From Candidatus Brocadiia bacterium (GTDB lineage Bacteria > Planctomycetota > MHYJ01 > WSZJ01), in NCBI GenBank assembly GCA_013360825.1, contig JABWAY010000006.1, positions 1 through 28,046 on the forward strand: a DNA stretch of 28,046 bases, given 5' to 3'. Position numbers and translations under genes: made by a program. Within the stretch, counting starts at the first letter, position 1. Every line of letters starts with the position of its first letter. The notes beneath the pieces were generated by a model that was not told the origin of the DNA, ran no database searches, and was given only the letters and a program-made list of their open reading frames with translations. This document shows positions 15,502 to 22,796 of this stretch, one piece after another.

Positions 15502-15510
15502 CCCCTCCTC

Positions 15511-15554
15511 AAAAAGACACGAATCCGGCCGGGGCCAAAGAACCCCGGCCGGAT
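15511..15554 (-). terminator. Intrinsic terminator of the ECF sigma operon
   Basis: A perfect 12-bp GC-rich stem (15523-15534 with 15543-15554) and an 8-nt loop lie 23 bp after the stop of the secreted protein gene. On the minus strand a run of five T follows 7 nt after the stem. It separates the ECF operon from the dcw promoter region. Confidence 0.85.
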
Positions 15555-15577
15555 CGATCTTCCCCGACAGCCGCGGA

Positions 15578-16816
15578 TCAGCGCTTCAGCCTGAACACCA
15601 GCGCATTCCCATCCGAATCCTTCCCGGTCGACCACACCTCGATCGTCTCCTTGCTCCTGCGGAGGCTGAACGGCTCCCCCGTGAACGGGTCCGGCGGAAT
15701 CGCAAGCCCCGCGAGACTCGTAACCTCCCCATTCCCCTCGCGCGTCTTCAACTCGATCCGCACCAGCCCCAGCACTCCCGCACGCTCGGCCTCGCAGACC
15801 TGCCGCAGTTGCCCGACACGCCCCAGGGCCGGCATCAGCATCTGGACGAGCGGGTTCGATTTCCCGGCGCGCACCATCAGCGCTTCCAGTTTTGCAGGCG
15901 ATTCCCACGGCGGCGCGGCGAGCAGAGCCTCCATTTCCCCCATGAGGCCGGCATATTCGTCGCGCCAGAGGCCGAACAGTTTTCGCAGGGCGGCCGGGTC
16001 CTTGAGCTCGGCGACGGACACGCCCAGCACGCCGGCGACCTCGGCCAGCTCCTCGTCGGAGGGCGGAGTCCCGACGTTTCCGGCACCGGGCTCGCCCAGG
16101 CTGCCGCCGAGGTCGCGGAGCGCCGCGGCCGGATCGGCGGAGACGATCATGCCGTCGAACATCCTGAGCGCCACGATCCGTTCCGTCCGCAGCCCGGTGG
16201 CCCAGTCGAATCCGCCGACGGGGGCCTGCGCGAGAGCCGCCTCGATGCGGGCCAGGTCCCCGGCGTCCGCGGTCCCGGTGCCGACATGGCGGTGCAGCCC
16301 GCCGATGTTCCAGCTCCAGATCACGCGGGCGACCAGGATCGAGATGATGACGCGGTCTTCCGCGATATGGCGCGCCAGGGCGAGCCCGTCGAGCCACCCG
16401 GCCACGGCGTCCGCGCCGTGCCCCGCGTCCGCCAGGGCCTCGGCCTCCGCCGCGGCGACCTTGGCGAGCGCCCGGGCCTTGGCAAGGTGCGGCATCGTCA
16501 TCGCGAAACCGTCCCCGTAGTCCAGCCCGAAGTCGCACACCGGCTTCTTCGCGGCACGGTGAAACTCGTGAAGCGCCCCCAGATGCCGGTCGATCACCGG
16601 CCGCAGCTGCTTCTCGTTCCAGCGCGACTTCCCGGTGACGACGTCGATGAGGGCTCGGTCCACCCCCTCGTCGAGATCCTTGGTCTCCAGCTGCGAGAAC
16701 GCCCGCCAGTATCCGAACGCCGCGTTCGACGTGGTCGGCAGGTCCTCCGTCTGCGCCCGGGCGCTTCCCGCCGCCAGGGCGGCGATCGCCATCGCCTTCA
16801 TCAGGAACCGTTTCAT
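15578..16816 (-). CDS. Secreted protein of unknown function in an ECF sigma operon
   Basis: This encodes 412 residues. A Sec signal peptide (about 1-21, 'MKAMAIAALAAGSARAQ') leads to a largely helical protein. The C-terminal segment 'IPPDPFTGEPFSLRRS' followed by 'VWSTGKDSDGN' matches a motif I know from many planctomycete secreted proteins of unknown function (DPF-[ST]-G-x-P with a later SxGxDG-like element). This is one of the clearest taxonomic hints in the window. The ATG at 16816 overlaps the stop of the putative anti-sigma gene (ATGA), so it belongs to the sigma operon and may be the envelope output or sensor of that system. A strong terminator follows. No enzyme motif was recognised. 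Confidence 0.85.
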   Translation of the reverse strand: MKRFLMKAMAIAALAAGSARAQTEDLPTTSNAAFGYWRAFSQLETKDLDEGVDRALIDVVTGKSRWNEKQLRPVIDRHLGALHEFHRAAKKPVCDFGLDYGDGFAMTMPHLAKARALAKVAAAEAEALADAGHGADAVAGWLDGLALARHIAEDRVIISILVARVIWSWNIGGLHRHVGTGTADAGDLARIEAALAQAPVGGFDWATGLRTERIVALRMFDGMIVSADPAAALRDLGGSLGEPGAGNVGTPPSDEELAEVAGVLGVSVAELKDPAALRKLFGLWRDEYAGLMGEMEALLAAPPWESPAKLEALMVRAGKSNPLVQMLMPALGRVGQLRQVCEAERAGVLGLVRIELKTREGNGEVTSLAGLAIPPDPFTGEPFSLRRSKETIEVWSTGKDSDGNALVFRLKR

Positions 16817-17205
16817 CGCGTGCCTCCAGGTTGAATCGATTGGTGTGAGTGAATTCCCCTGCCTTCCCCTCCGACGGGCTTCAGCAGCCGCTTTTCCTCC
16901 TCGTCCAGCCCCCTCCCCAGCGCGGACTCCCCGGACAGCATCAGGACATGCATCTGTCCGCGGGTCATCGCCCCCCGTGCAGGGCGCGGAGCCGGTGCGT
17001 CCACCGCCCCCCCGCCCGGCCGATCCGCCGGCGTCCTCCGTCCCTCCAGTCCCAGCATCCCGAGAACTCCCACCAGCAGCGCCGCGGCCGCGGCGAGCAG
17101 GCCGGGCAGAACGGGCCACCGCCGGGAACGGGCCGCGCGGAGCGGTCCCGGGGGGGCCGGCCGGAATGCCCGGAGTTGCGTCTCGAAGTCCCGAAGGTCG
17201 TCCAT
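16813..17205 (-). CDS. Single-pass membrane protein, putative anti-sigma factor
   Basis: This encodes 130 residues. A short N-terminal cytoplasmic part (1-29, 'MDDLRDFETQLRAFRPAPPG') is followed by one membrane span (about 30-53) and a periplasmic part that is first Pro/Ala-rich and then charged ('MTRGQMHVLMLSGESALG'). It lies directly after an ECF sigma gene, its ATG sharing one base with that stop (TGATG), and before a secreted protein, the usual place for an anti-sigma factor. The zinc anti-sigma motif HxxxCxxC is absent, so it is not a classic ZAS protein. The short N-terminus leaves little room for a full sigma-binding domain. The role is inferred from position and topology only. Confidence 0.65.
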   Translation of the reverse strand: MDDLRDFETQLRAFRPAPPGPLRAARSRRWPVLPGLLAAAAALLVGVLGMLGLEGRRTPADRPGGGAVDAPAPRPARGAMTRGQMHVLMLSGESALGRGLDEEEKRLLKPVGGEGRGIHSHQSIQPGGTR

Positions 17206-17684
17206 CACCGCACCCTTTCCATCGCCATCTGCGATTTCAGTTTCTCGAGCCCGTAGCGCCAGCGGGAGGCGGCCGTGTTCGCGGGGATCCCAAGGGAATC
17301 CGCGACCTCCTCGAACGTCAGCCCTCCCCAGACTTTCATGACCACGACCTCGCGCTGGTCTTCCGGAAGCGCGTCCAGCGCGGCCCGCAGCCGCTCGCCG
17401 TCTCCCTCCTCCCGGCCGGGCGGGACCGACACGAACCACGCCGCGGCATCCAGCCGGGCATCCCGTGGCGCGTCCCGGCGCCAGTTCAGCGCGCCGTTCC
17501 GGACGGCCCGGAACAGGTAGGGGCGGGGCTCCGCCGGCTCCGGAAGATTCTTCTCCAGCAGCCGGACGAAGACCTGCTGGAGCACGTCCTCGGCGGCCGA
17601 AACGTCGCGCAGCAGGGAGCGGGCGTAGAGCAGCAGCGCGGGCCCGTGCTCCTGGTACAGCTGCCGGATCGTCCCCTGTTCCAT
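17205..17684 (-). CDS. ECF-type RNA polymerase sigma factor
   Basis: This encodes 159 residues with the two ECF regions. Region 2 spans about 10-75 ('LYQEHGPALLLYARSLLRDVSAAEDVLQQVFVRLLE', then 'PYLFRAVRNGALNWRR'). Region 4 is a helix-turn-helix at about 98-150 ('LDALPEDQREVVVMKVWGGLTFEEVADSLGIPANTAASRWRYGLEKL'). No extra C-terminal domain is present. The ATG at 17684 is chosen because region 2 begins right after it and GGGGAG lies just upstream; the spacing is short. It heads a three-gene operon with the one-TM protein and the secreted protein. A GC hairpin (17710-17723) precedes the ribosome site. No ECF promoter could be recognised in the 147-bp gap upstream. Confidence 0.9.
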   Translation of the reverse strand: MEQGTIRQLYQEHGPALLLYARSLLRDVSAAEDVLQQVFVRLLEKNLPEPAEPRPYLFRAVRNGALNWRRDAPRDARLDAAAWFVSVPPGREEGDGERLRAALDALPEDQREVVVMKVWGGLTFEEVADSLGIPANTAASRWRYGLEKLKSQMAMERVR

Positions 17685-17831
17685 CGTCTCCCCATGAAAC
17701 CACCCCGGGCGCCCCTCGGGGCGATGAACTCTGTCCGACGGGGACTCCACACCGGCGCGGGCGGGGTTTGTCTGGAAACTCCGGATTCCCGGATCGGCGG
17801 CGGGGCGGGCCCGCCCGGGGGATCGACCGGC

Positions 17832-18593
17832 CTACCGGCCGGGACGCTTCGGCGGCTTCTTCGTCCGCCGCTTCGCCCCACCCGCCCCGGGCTTCTTTGC
17901 CGGCCCCCCACGCTTCCCCTCCCCCTTCTTCGCCGCCTTCCGGGGTCCGCGGGAACCTGCCGTCGGCGGGGCGGCGGATGCCGGCCGCTCCGCCGCGCTC
18001 CCCTCCGGCATCACGGGAGGAGGGGGCTCCGGGTCGGCGCCCCCGGCTTCCGGCAGCACGCGCGTCCCGAGTTCCGGGATCTTGTGGAGAACCACGCCGG
18101 CGGCCTCACGCTCCGCCGCCGCCTCCGCCGCGCTCTTTTCCGCCGCGCGCCGGCGCAGCTCCTTCTGAAGGTCCACCCACGGCTCGTACGGCAGCCCCTC
18201 GCCGGTTTTCAGGAACATGTCGAGGGAATCCACCGCCCAGCTCCAGTGCTCGAGAAGGCGCACCCGGTCGGCCTCCGCGCCGATTCCGGAATGATGGATG
18301 CGCACCCGCGTCTCCTCGGGCCCGATCCCCTGCACCGACAACTCCACCGTGGAAGGACCGCCGAGAAGCGGGTTCTCCCAGGACATCCGGACGCGGACGG
18401 GGTCCTGGATCTCGAGGTACTCGCCGGCGTCGCCCGCAGGATCCCGGTAGCGGCCGCCCCGCCGGAACTCCGACTCGAATCCCGCGGAGAGCCAGACCCC
18501 GAGGCACTCCGGACGGGTCAGCGCCGCCCAGGCGATCTCCGCCGCGGCCGACAGGACGCGCTCCACCTTCGCCTCAAGCCCCTCGCCCGCCAT
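17832..18593 (-). CDS. SRPBCC/AHSA1-like protein with basic Lys/Pro-rich tail
   Basis: This encodes 253 residues. The first 140 or so resemble the START-like SRPBCC fold of the AHSA1 family: a starting strand with 'AAAEIAWAALTRPECLGVWLS', the central 'FRRGGRYRD', 'YLEIQDPVRVRMSWE', and a final long helix 'LLEHWSWAVDSLDMFLKTG'. A charged helix (about 145-170) is followed by a Pro/Ala-rich region and a tail of about 45 residues dominated by Lys, Arg, Gly and Pro ('RKAAKKGEGKRGG', 'GGAKRRTKKPPKRPGR'), like histone H1-type tails. AHSA1 proteins bind small hydrophobic ligands or Hsp90; neither can be assigned. The ATG at 18593 has GGAGGA about 7 nt upstream. It stands alone, after the terminator of the neighbouring operon. 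Confidence 0.8.
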   Translation of the reverse strand: MAGEGLEAKVERVLSAAAEIAWAALTRPECLGVWLSAGFESEFRRGGRYRDPAGDAGEYLEIQDPVRVRMSWENPLLGGPSTVELSVQGIGPEETRVRIHHSGIGAEADRVRLLEHWSWAVDSLDMFLKTGEGLPYEPWVDLQKELRRRAAEKSAAEAAAEREAAGVVLHKIPELGTRVLPEAGGADPEPPPPVMPEGSAAERPASAAPPTAGSRGPRKAAKKGEGKRGGPAKKPGAGGAKRRTKKPPKRPGR

Positions 18594-18614
18594 GCCCGAT
18601 TCCTCCGCGCATGC

Positions 18615-18640
18615 AAAAAAAAACCGGCCAGAAGGCCGGT
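18615..18640 (-). terminator. Intrinsic terminator after the HU-receiver-ATPase gene
   Basis: A 7-bp stem ACCGGCC/GGCCGGT with an AGAA loop (plus strand) is followed on the minus strand by nine T in a row. It lies 22 bp after the stop at 18663 and is a textbook Rho-independent terminator. Confidence 0.9.
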
Positions 18641-18662
18641 CTTCTTCTCCCGTCAGGCCGGC

Positions 18663-19991
18663 CTACTCCGGAGAATTCGACTTCAGGAACTTCGTCAGCG
18701 TGATCGCATTCCCGACGTCGTTGTACTCGATCCGGTCGCAGCACTTCAGCATCAGCATGATCCCCAGCCCGCCCAGCTTCCCTTCCTTGTGCCGCTCGCG
18801 CGCCGCGCCCAGCGCGTCCCCCGCCTTCCCCTTCTTCACGTACTTCTCATGGTCGAACCCCTGCCCCTGGTCCTTGACCATGCAGGTGATCTTCTCCTTG
18901 TCCAGCAGGTACAGCACCTCGATCTTCTTGTCGCGCCGGTACTTGTTCCCGTGCTGCGCCGCGTTCCCGATCCCCTCCCGGAACGCCGCCGCGATCGCCA
19001 CCTGGGCCTCCTCCGACAGCCCCGAGGCCTCGAACAGCTCGTGGCCGAACTCGTTCGCCTTCTCCACGCTCCCGTCCTCGGTCGGGAACTGGAAGAGCAC
19101 CTGCTGCTCGAAGATCGCCTCCTCCTCGCTCGACCGCACCAGCTCGTCGTCGCAGATGGTGAACAGCTTCTTCACCTCGAACGGCTGCACGACGTGCGCG
19201 TCCCCGCAGATCATGAACTGCTTCGGCGAATCGAGGTTCACCGAGGGCGGGAACGTGATCACCAGCGGGATGTGCGCCGTCATCCGGCCGCCCTTGACCT
19301 TCTCCGCCAGCCGCTGCCACTCCTTCACGCCGCTGTCCAGGATCGTCAGGTAGACGCCGCCTTCCTCCAGCTGCTTCTCCGCCTCCGCGACCGTGGTCGC
19401 GATGTGCGTCTTCCACCCCGCCTTGTTGAAGTAGTAGATGATGCAGTCGACGAAGAAATCCTTCTCCGGCACCACCGCCAGCACCGTCGCCGTCCGCTGC
19501 GTCTGGACCTGCTTCGCCCACCCCTCGGCCACCATCACCTCGGCCTTCCGCCCCGCGAACACCGATCCGGGGTCGAACGCGAAAAACCTCTTCGCCCCGC
19601 TCAGCACCTTGTGCCCGTGCTTCGGATCCTTCGCGATCTTCGCCTTCTCCTTCCGGACCCGGAACGTCCCGAAATTGTCGGCGACGACGTCCTTCTCCAT
19701 CAGCACCAGCCGCTGGATCCCCTGGAGTGAGGCGTTGAGCAGCGCCCCCGCGTTGTCCGGCGGAACCCCCAGCTTCGCCGCCACCTGGGACTGGATCTCC
19801 GCCTCGGTCGCGAACGACCCGCCGGCGAAGCCGATCCGCGCGAAGTCGCGGAACTCGACCCCCTTCCCGGCCTGGATCGCCTCGCTGCAGGCCGCGAACA
19901 CTGCGGACACCACGGCACGCGCCTTCTCCTCGTCCGACTTCAGAAGCGGTGCGACGGCCTTGCTCAGATCGTCGATGGTCGCCGTGGGCAT
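18663..19991 (-). CDS. Fusion protein: HU-like domains, degenerate receiver, RsbW-like ATPase
   Basis: This encodes 442 residues with an unusual order of domains. Residues 5-60 look like a partial HU/IHF-like unit, and 65-147 a fuller one ('DNFGTFRVRKEKAKI', 'FAFDPGSVF'). Residues 168-285 resemble a receiver: the Asp of 'LTILDSG' (Asp219) fits the phosphoacceptor and 'PLVITFPP' the Thr position. The invariant Lys is Gln269 ('VVQPF') and the acidic pair after strand 1 is poor. Residues 300-438 form an RsbW/SpoIIAB-type HATPase_c_2 domain, with N-box 'REGIGNAAQHGN', G1 box DQGQGF and G2 box 'GGLGIMLML'. RsbW-like ATPases act as anti-sigma kinases or switch proteins. The ATG directly follows the stop of the MshEN gene. 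Partners and DNA binding are unproven; the HATPase call is the surest. Confidence 0.8.
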   Translation of the reverse strand: MPTATIDDLSKAVAPLLKSDEEKARAVVSAVFAACSEAIQAGKGVEFRDFARIGFAGGSFATEAEIQSQVAAKLGVPPDNAGALLNASLQGIQRLVLMEKDVVADNFGTFRVRKEKAKIAKDPKHGHKVLSGAKRFFAFDPGSVFAGRKAEVMVAEGWAKQVQTQRTATVLAVVPEKDFFVDCIIYYFNKAGWKTHIATTVAEAEKQLEEGGVYLTILDSGVKEWQRLAEKVKGGRMTAHIPLVITFPPSVNLDSPKQFMICGDAHVVQPFEVKKLFTICDDELVRSSEEEAIFEQQVLFQFPTEDGSVEKANEFGHELFEASGLSEEAQVAIAAAFREGIGNAAQHGNKYRRDKKIEVLYLLDKEKITCMVKDQGQGFDHEKYVKKGKAGDALGAARERHKEGKLGGLGIMLMLKCCDRIEYNDVGNAITLTKFLKSNSPE

Positions 19992-20654
19992 CTACGCGAT
20001 CTCCTTGGCTTTCTTGATGAGTTCGTCTTCGGAAATGATCCGTTTCTCGATCAGAATCCGCACGAGCGCCCTCTGAAGCTGCGCCCGGCTGATCCCCTCC
20101 CTCGAAGCGCGTTCGTCGATCTCCCTCGGCAGCGGCGACTCCTCGAGCTCGCGCAGCAGCTGTTCTTTGGACTTCTCCTTGCTCTTGTCCTCGACCGGCT
20201 TCTCCGCGTAGAAAAACTGGTTGATCGCCTTCGACAGCGCGGCGCGGGAGGCCAGGGCGACTTCGATCTTGTAGTCCGTCGCGAGCTGGACTTCCTCGAT
20301 CGCCTCGATGTCGGTCGGGTCCGCCACCGCCAGCGTCAGGACACCGTCCCGGTACGACGTCGGGATGCAGGTGTGCTTCTCGATCAGCTCGCGCGGCACA
20401 CGCTTGATCAGGTTCTCCGGGAGCACGAGCTTGTCCAGCTCGGCGATGCGCAGGTTCTGCCGGCGCGCGATGAACTGCGTGATCTGGTCGTCCGTGATGA
20501 ACCCCAGCTTCACCAGCACGGCGGGGAGCTTGCCGCCCACGGCTTTCTGGAAGTCGCTCGCCTTTTTCAGCTGTTCGTCCGAGATCAACTTCGCTTCGAC
20601 GAGAAGACGGCCCAGCTTCGTCGCCCCAAGGTCGAGGCTGGTGTCCTCTTTCAT
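19992..20654 (-). CDS. Stand-alone MshEN/GspE-N-like protein
   Basis: This encodes 220 residues. The N-terminus (about 12-150) resembles the GspE/PilB N-terminal (MshEN) domain: 'KLGRLLVEAKLISDEQLKKA' and 'LPAVLVKLGFITDDQITQFIARR', then 'VPRELIEKHTCIPTSYRDG' and 'LAVADPTDIEAIEEV'. In type II secretion and pilus ATPases such domains can bind cyclic di-GMP through paired RLGxxL-type motifs. The match here is partial. No ATPase domain follows; instead there is a Lys/Glu-rich linker (150-172) and a helical end ('RAQLQRALVRILIEKRIISEDEL') with a further short motif of the same style. The ATG at 20654 has GGGGAG 10 nt upstream. It is first in a two-gene operon with the HU-receiver-ATPase protein. 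Confidence 0.8.
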   Translation of the reverse strand: MKEDTSLDLGATKLGRLLVEAKLISDEQLKKASDFQKAVGGKLPAVLVKLGFITDDQITQFIARRQNLRIAELDKLVLPENLIKRVPRELIEKHTCIPTSYRDGVLTLAVADPTDIEAIEEVQLATDYKIEVALASRAALSKAINQFFYAEKPVEDKSKEKSKEQLLRELEESPLPREIDERASREGISRAQLQRALVRILIEKRIISEDELIKKAKEIA

Positions 20655-20705
20655 AAGGCGCGTTCTCCCCTTTGGTTGGGACAAGATGGGCCTGATTTCA
20701 GGCGA

Positions 20706-20735
20706 ATTGTAGGGGCGAAAATCGGGGGGTGTCAA
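20706..20735 (-). promoter_or_regulatory. Sigma70-type promoter of the MshEN/ATPase operon
   Basis: On the minus strand TTGACA (20735-20730, perfect) and TACAAT (20711-20706, five of six) are 18 bp apart. Transcription would start near 20700, with a leader of about 45 nt to the ATG at 20654. Confidence 0.75.
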
Positions 20736-20761
20736 AGAGTTTCAGGATCGGCCGTCCGCGC

Positions 20762-20779
20762 GGGCGGGCCGGCCCGCCC
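20762..20779 (-). repeat. GC palindrome downstream of pheT
   Basis: An 18-bp perfect palindrome (GGGCGGGCC repeated in inverted form without a spacer) lies 11 bp after the pheT stop. As RNA it would fold into a stem of about 7 bp. No T-run follows directly, so it is at best a weak or Rho-assisted terminator. Confidence 0.4.
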
Positions 20780-20789
20780 CGGTTTTCCC

Positions 20790-22790
20790 CTAACCCCGCA
20801 GGATCCCCCCGAGCTTCGCCCCCAGCGCCTCCACGATCCCCCGCACCTCCCGATCCGCCTCCTCCGAGGTCAGCGTCCGGTCCGGCGCCCGAAGTGTCAC
20901 CGAGAACGCGATGCTCTTCTTCCCCGCCGGAACTCCCTTGCCCTCATAGAGATCGAAGAACCGGATCGACTCGAGAAGCCCCGAGGACGAGGCCGCACGC
21001 ACGCACCCGGCGACCTCCGCCCAGGACACAGGCCGGTCCAGAATGACCGCGATGTCCCGCTGGATCGCGGGGAGCGTGGGGAATTCCTGGAAGCGCCGCG
21101 CGAGGCGGGCCCGGTCCACCAGGGCCTCGAAGTCGAGCTCCGCGGCGACGGGGCGGGACCGGACGTCGTGGACCGCACAGAGCGCCGGGTCCACCTCGCC
21201 CAGCGCGCCGAGCACGACCGACTCGTGGACCAGTTCCGCCGTCCGCCCGGGGACGAGATGGCCCCGTTCCGACGCGCGAAAAGACGCACCCGCGGCGAGA
21301 CCGAGCCGCTCGAGCACCTGTTCCAGCGCCCCCTTGGTCGCGCTGAATCCCCCGGACCCGATCACGCCGAGCACCATCCGCTCCTGGAACCCCCTGGGGT
21401 CGCGAGCATAGACCTTCGCAATCTCGAACAGGTCCGCCCCCTTCTCGCCGTACGCCTCGTGCGTCCGGACCGCCTCCAGCAGCGAAGGCACGAGCCCCTG
21501 CCTCATCAGTTCCTCGCGTTTCCCCGTCTTCCCCAGCACCCCGACCGGTTCGCCGGGGAGGAACGGGGCTTCGTGGGCGTGGCGGCCGGTGAACGAGAGC
21601 GTGAGAACCTCGCCGAATCCGGCGCCGCAGAGGGCCCGCCGGGTTTCGCGCGCGGCCTCGTCGAACGGATTCGGCGGGGCGAGGACGATGGGGACGCGCG
21701 GCGTATCGGGAATCCGGTCGTAGCCGTAGACGCGCGCGACTTCCTCGACGATGTCCACGTCGCGCGAGACGTCGCCGCGCCAGCTCGGGACCGTGACGGT
21801 CCAGCCGCCTCCGTCGTCCTGCACGGTGAATCCGAGAAGTTCGAGGATCCGCCGCGACTGCGCGGGTTCGATTTCGCGCCCGAGGACGCGCGCGATCGTC
21901 CCGGTCGCGATGCGGACCTGGCGCGCGGGCGGAAGGCCCGGGGCGGAGTCGAGGACCTCCGGCGCGACCTGGCCGCGGCCGAATTCCGCCATCAGCGCCG
22001 CGGCGCGCCGGCTCGCCCAGTCGACGCGCGCCGGGTCGAGGCCGCGCTGGAAGCGATACGACGCGTCGCTGGCGAGCGCGAGTTTCATCGAGGTGCGGCG
22101 CACCGAGAGCGGGTCGAAGACGGCCGCCTCGAGGAGGACGCGGGTGGTGGCGGCCGTGACCTCGGTGTCCTTTCCGCCCATGACCCCCGCGATCGCGACC
22201 GGCTTCTCGGCGTCGGCGATGACAAGGGCCCCGGCGACGTCGTAGTCCCGCCCGTCGATCGCCTTCAGCTTCTCCCCCGGCCGCCCCCGGCGCACCTGGA
22301 CGGCGTGTCCCGCGAGCCGGTCGAGGTCGAACGCATGGAGCGGCTGGCCGCACTCGTAGAGGACGAAATTCGTGACGTCGACGATCGCGTTCACGGGGCG
22401 CAGGCCGATCGCCTCGAGCCGGCGCCGCACCGCCTCGGTCGAGCTTCCCGGACGGACACCCCTGACCACGCGCCCGATGTACCGCGGGCAGAGTTCCCGG
22501 TCCTGCACGTCCAGCGTCCAGTCCGGGGAGGTCGCCGCGTGCGGGACCGCCGCCGGCAGCGCAGGCTCCCGCATCGGCTTGCCCGTGACGACCGACGCCT
22601 CCCGGGCGACGCCGAGCAGCGACAGGCAGTCGGGACGGTTCGCCGTAATCTCCAGCTCGAGCACCGTCTCCCCGCCCTTCTCCTCGATCCCCTCCACCTT
22701 CACACCCGCACGCGTCAGCAGCTCCGCCGCCTTCGCAACGGGGAGCTCCGTGCGGCAGTACTCGTTCAGCCAGTCCCACGTGAGTTTCAT
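20790..22790 (-). CDS. pheT: Phenylalanyl-tRNA synthetase beta subunit, short form
   Basis: PheT pairs with PheS as (alpha-beta)2 to charge tRNA-Phe. The 666-residue protein starts typically ('MKLTWDWLNEYC', 'LLTRAGVKVEGIE') but passes directly into 'ELEITANRPDCLSLLGVARE'. The EMAP/OB-fold tRNA-binding domain of about 110 residues, found at 40-150 in the roughly 795-residue E. coli protein, is missing. The B3/B4 editing region ('NAIVDVTNFVLYECGQPLHAFDLDRL'), B5 and the C-terminal anticodon-binding FDX-ACB domain ('RFFDLYEGKGVPAGKKSIAFSV') are present. Short forms are known in several phyla. It starts 6 bp after the pheS stop without a clear ribosome site, which suggests coupling. Confidence 0.95.
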   Translation of the reverse strand: MKLTWDWLNEYCRTELPVAKAAELLTRAGVKVEGIEEKGGETVLELEITANRPDCLSLLGVAREASVVTGKPMREPALPAAVPHAATSPDWTLDVQDRELCPRYIGRVVRGVRPGSSTEAVRRRLEAIGLRPVNAIVDVTNFVLYECGQPLHAFDLDRLAGHAVQVRRGRPGEKLKAIDGRDYDVAGALVIADAEKPVAIAGVMGGKDTEVTAATTRVLLEAAVFDPLSVRRTSMKLALASDASYRFQRGLDPARVDWASRRAAALMAEFGRGQVAPEVLDSAPGLPPARQVRIATGTIARVLGREIEPAQSRRILELLGFTVQDDGGGWTVTVPSWRGDVSRDVDIVEEVARVYGYDRIPDTPRVPIVLAPPNPFDEAARETRRALCGAGFGEVLTLSFTGRHAHEAPFLPGEPVGVLGKTGKREELMRQGLVPSLLEAVRTHEAYGEKGADLFEIAKVYARDPRGFQERMVLGVIGSGGFSATKGALEQVLERLGLAAGASFRASERGHLVPGRTAELVHESVVLGALGEVDPALCAVHDVRSRPVAAELDFEALVDRARLARRFQEFPTLPAIQRDIAVILDRPVSWAEVAGCVRAASSSGLLESIRFFDLYEGKGVPAGKKSIAFSVTLRAPDRTLTSEEADREVRGIVEALGAKLGGILRG

Positions 22791-22796
22791 GGTCGG

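Larger units (their letters stand above)
15124..15522. other. AT-rich intergenic region upstream of mraZ
   Basis: This 400-bp stretch is visibly poorer in GC than the rest of the window, especially about 15130-15420. It holds no convincing protein: open frames crossing it lack ribosome sites and family features. It contains the dcw promoter at its mraZ end and a second group of TGGGN boxes at the other end. No tRNA, RNase P, tmRNA or SRP RNA signature was found. Further regulation or an unrecognised small RNA is possible. Confidence 0.6.

Noticed and set aside
15227..15502. 91-codon minus-strand frame upstream of mraZ
   Set aside because: No ribosome site, no domain, odd composition with consecutive cysteines, and it spans the TGGGN box cluster. 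Treated as non-coding.
15124..15522. tRNA, RNase P RNA, SRP RNA or tmRNA in the AT-rich gap
   Set aside because: No T-loop sequence, no conserved RNase P or tmRNA ends and no SRP apical-loop pattern were found by eye. A covariance-model search would settle it.
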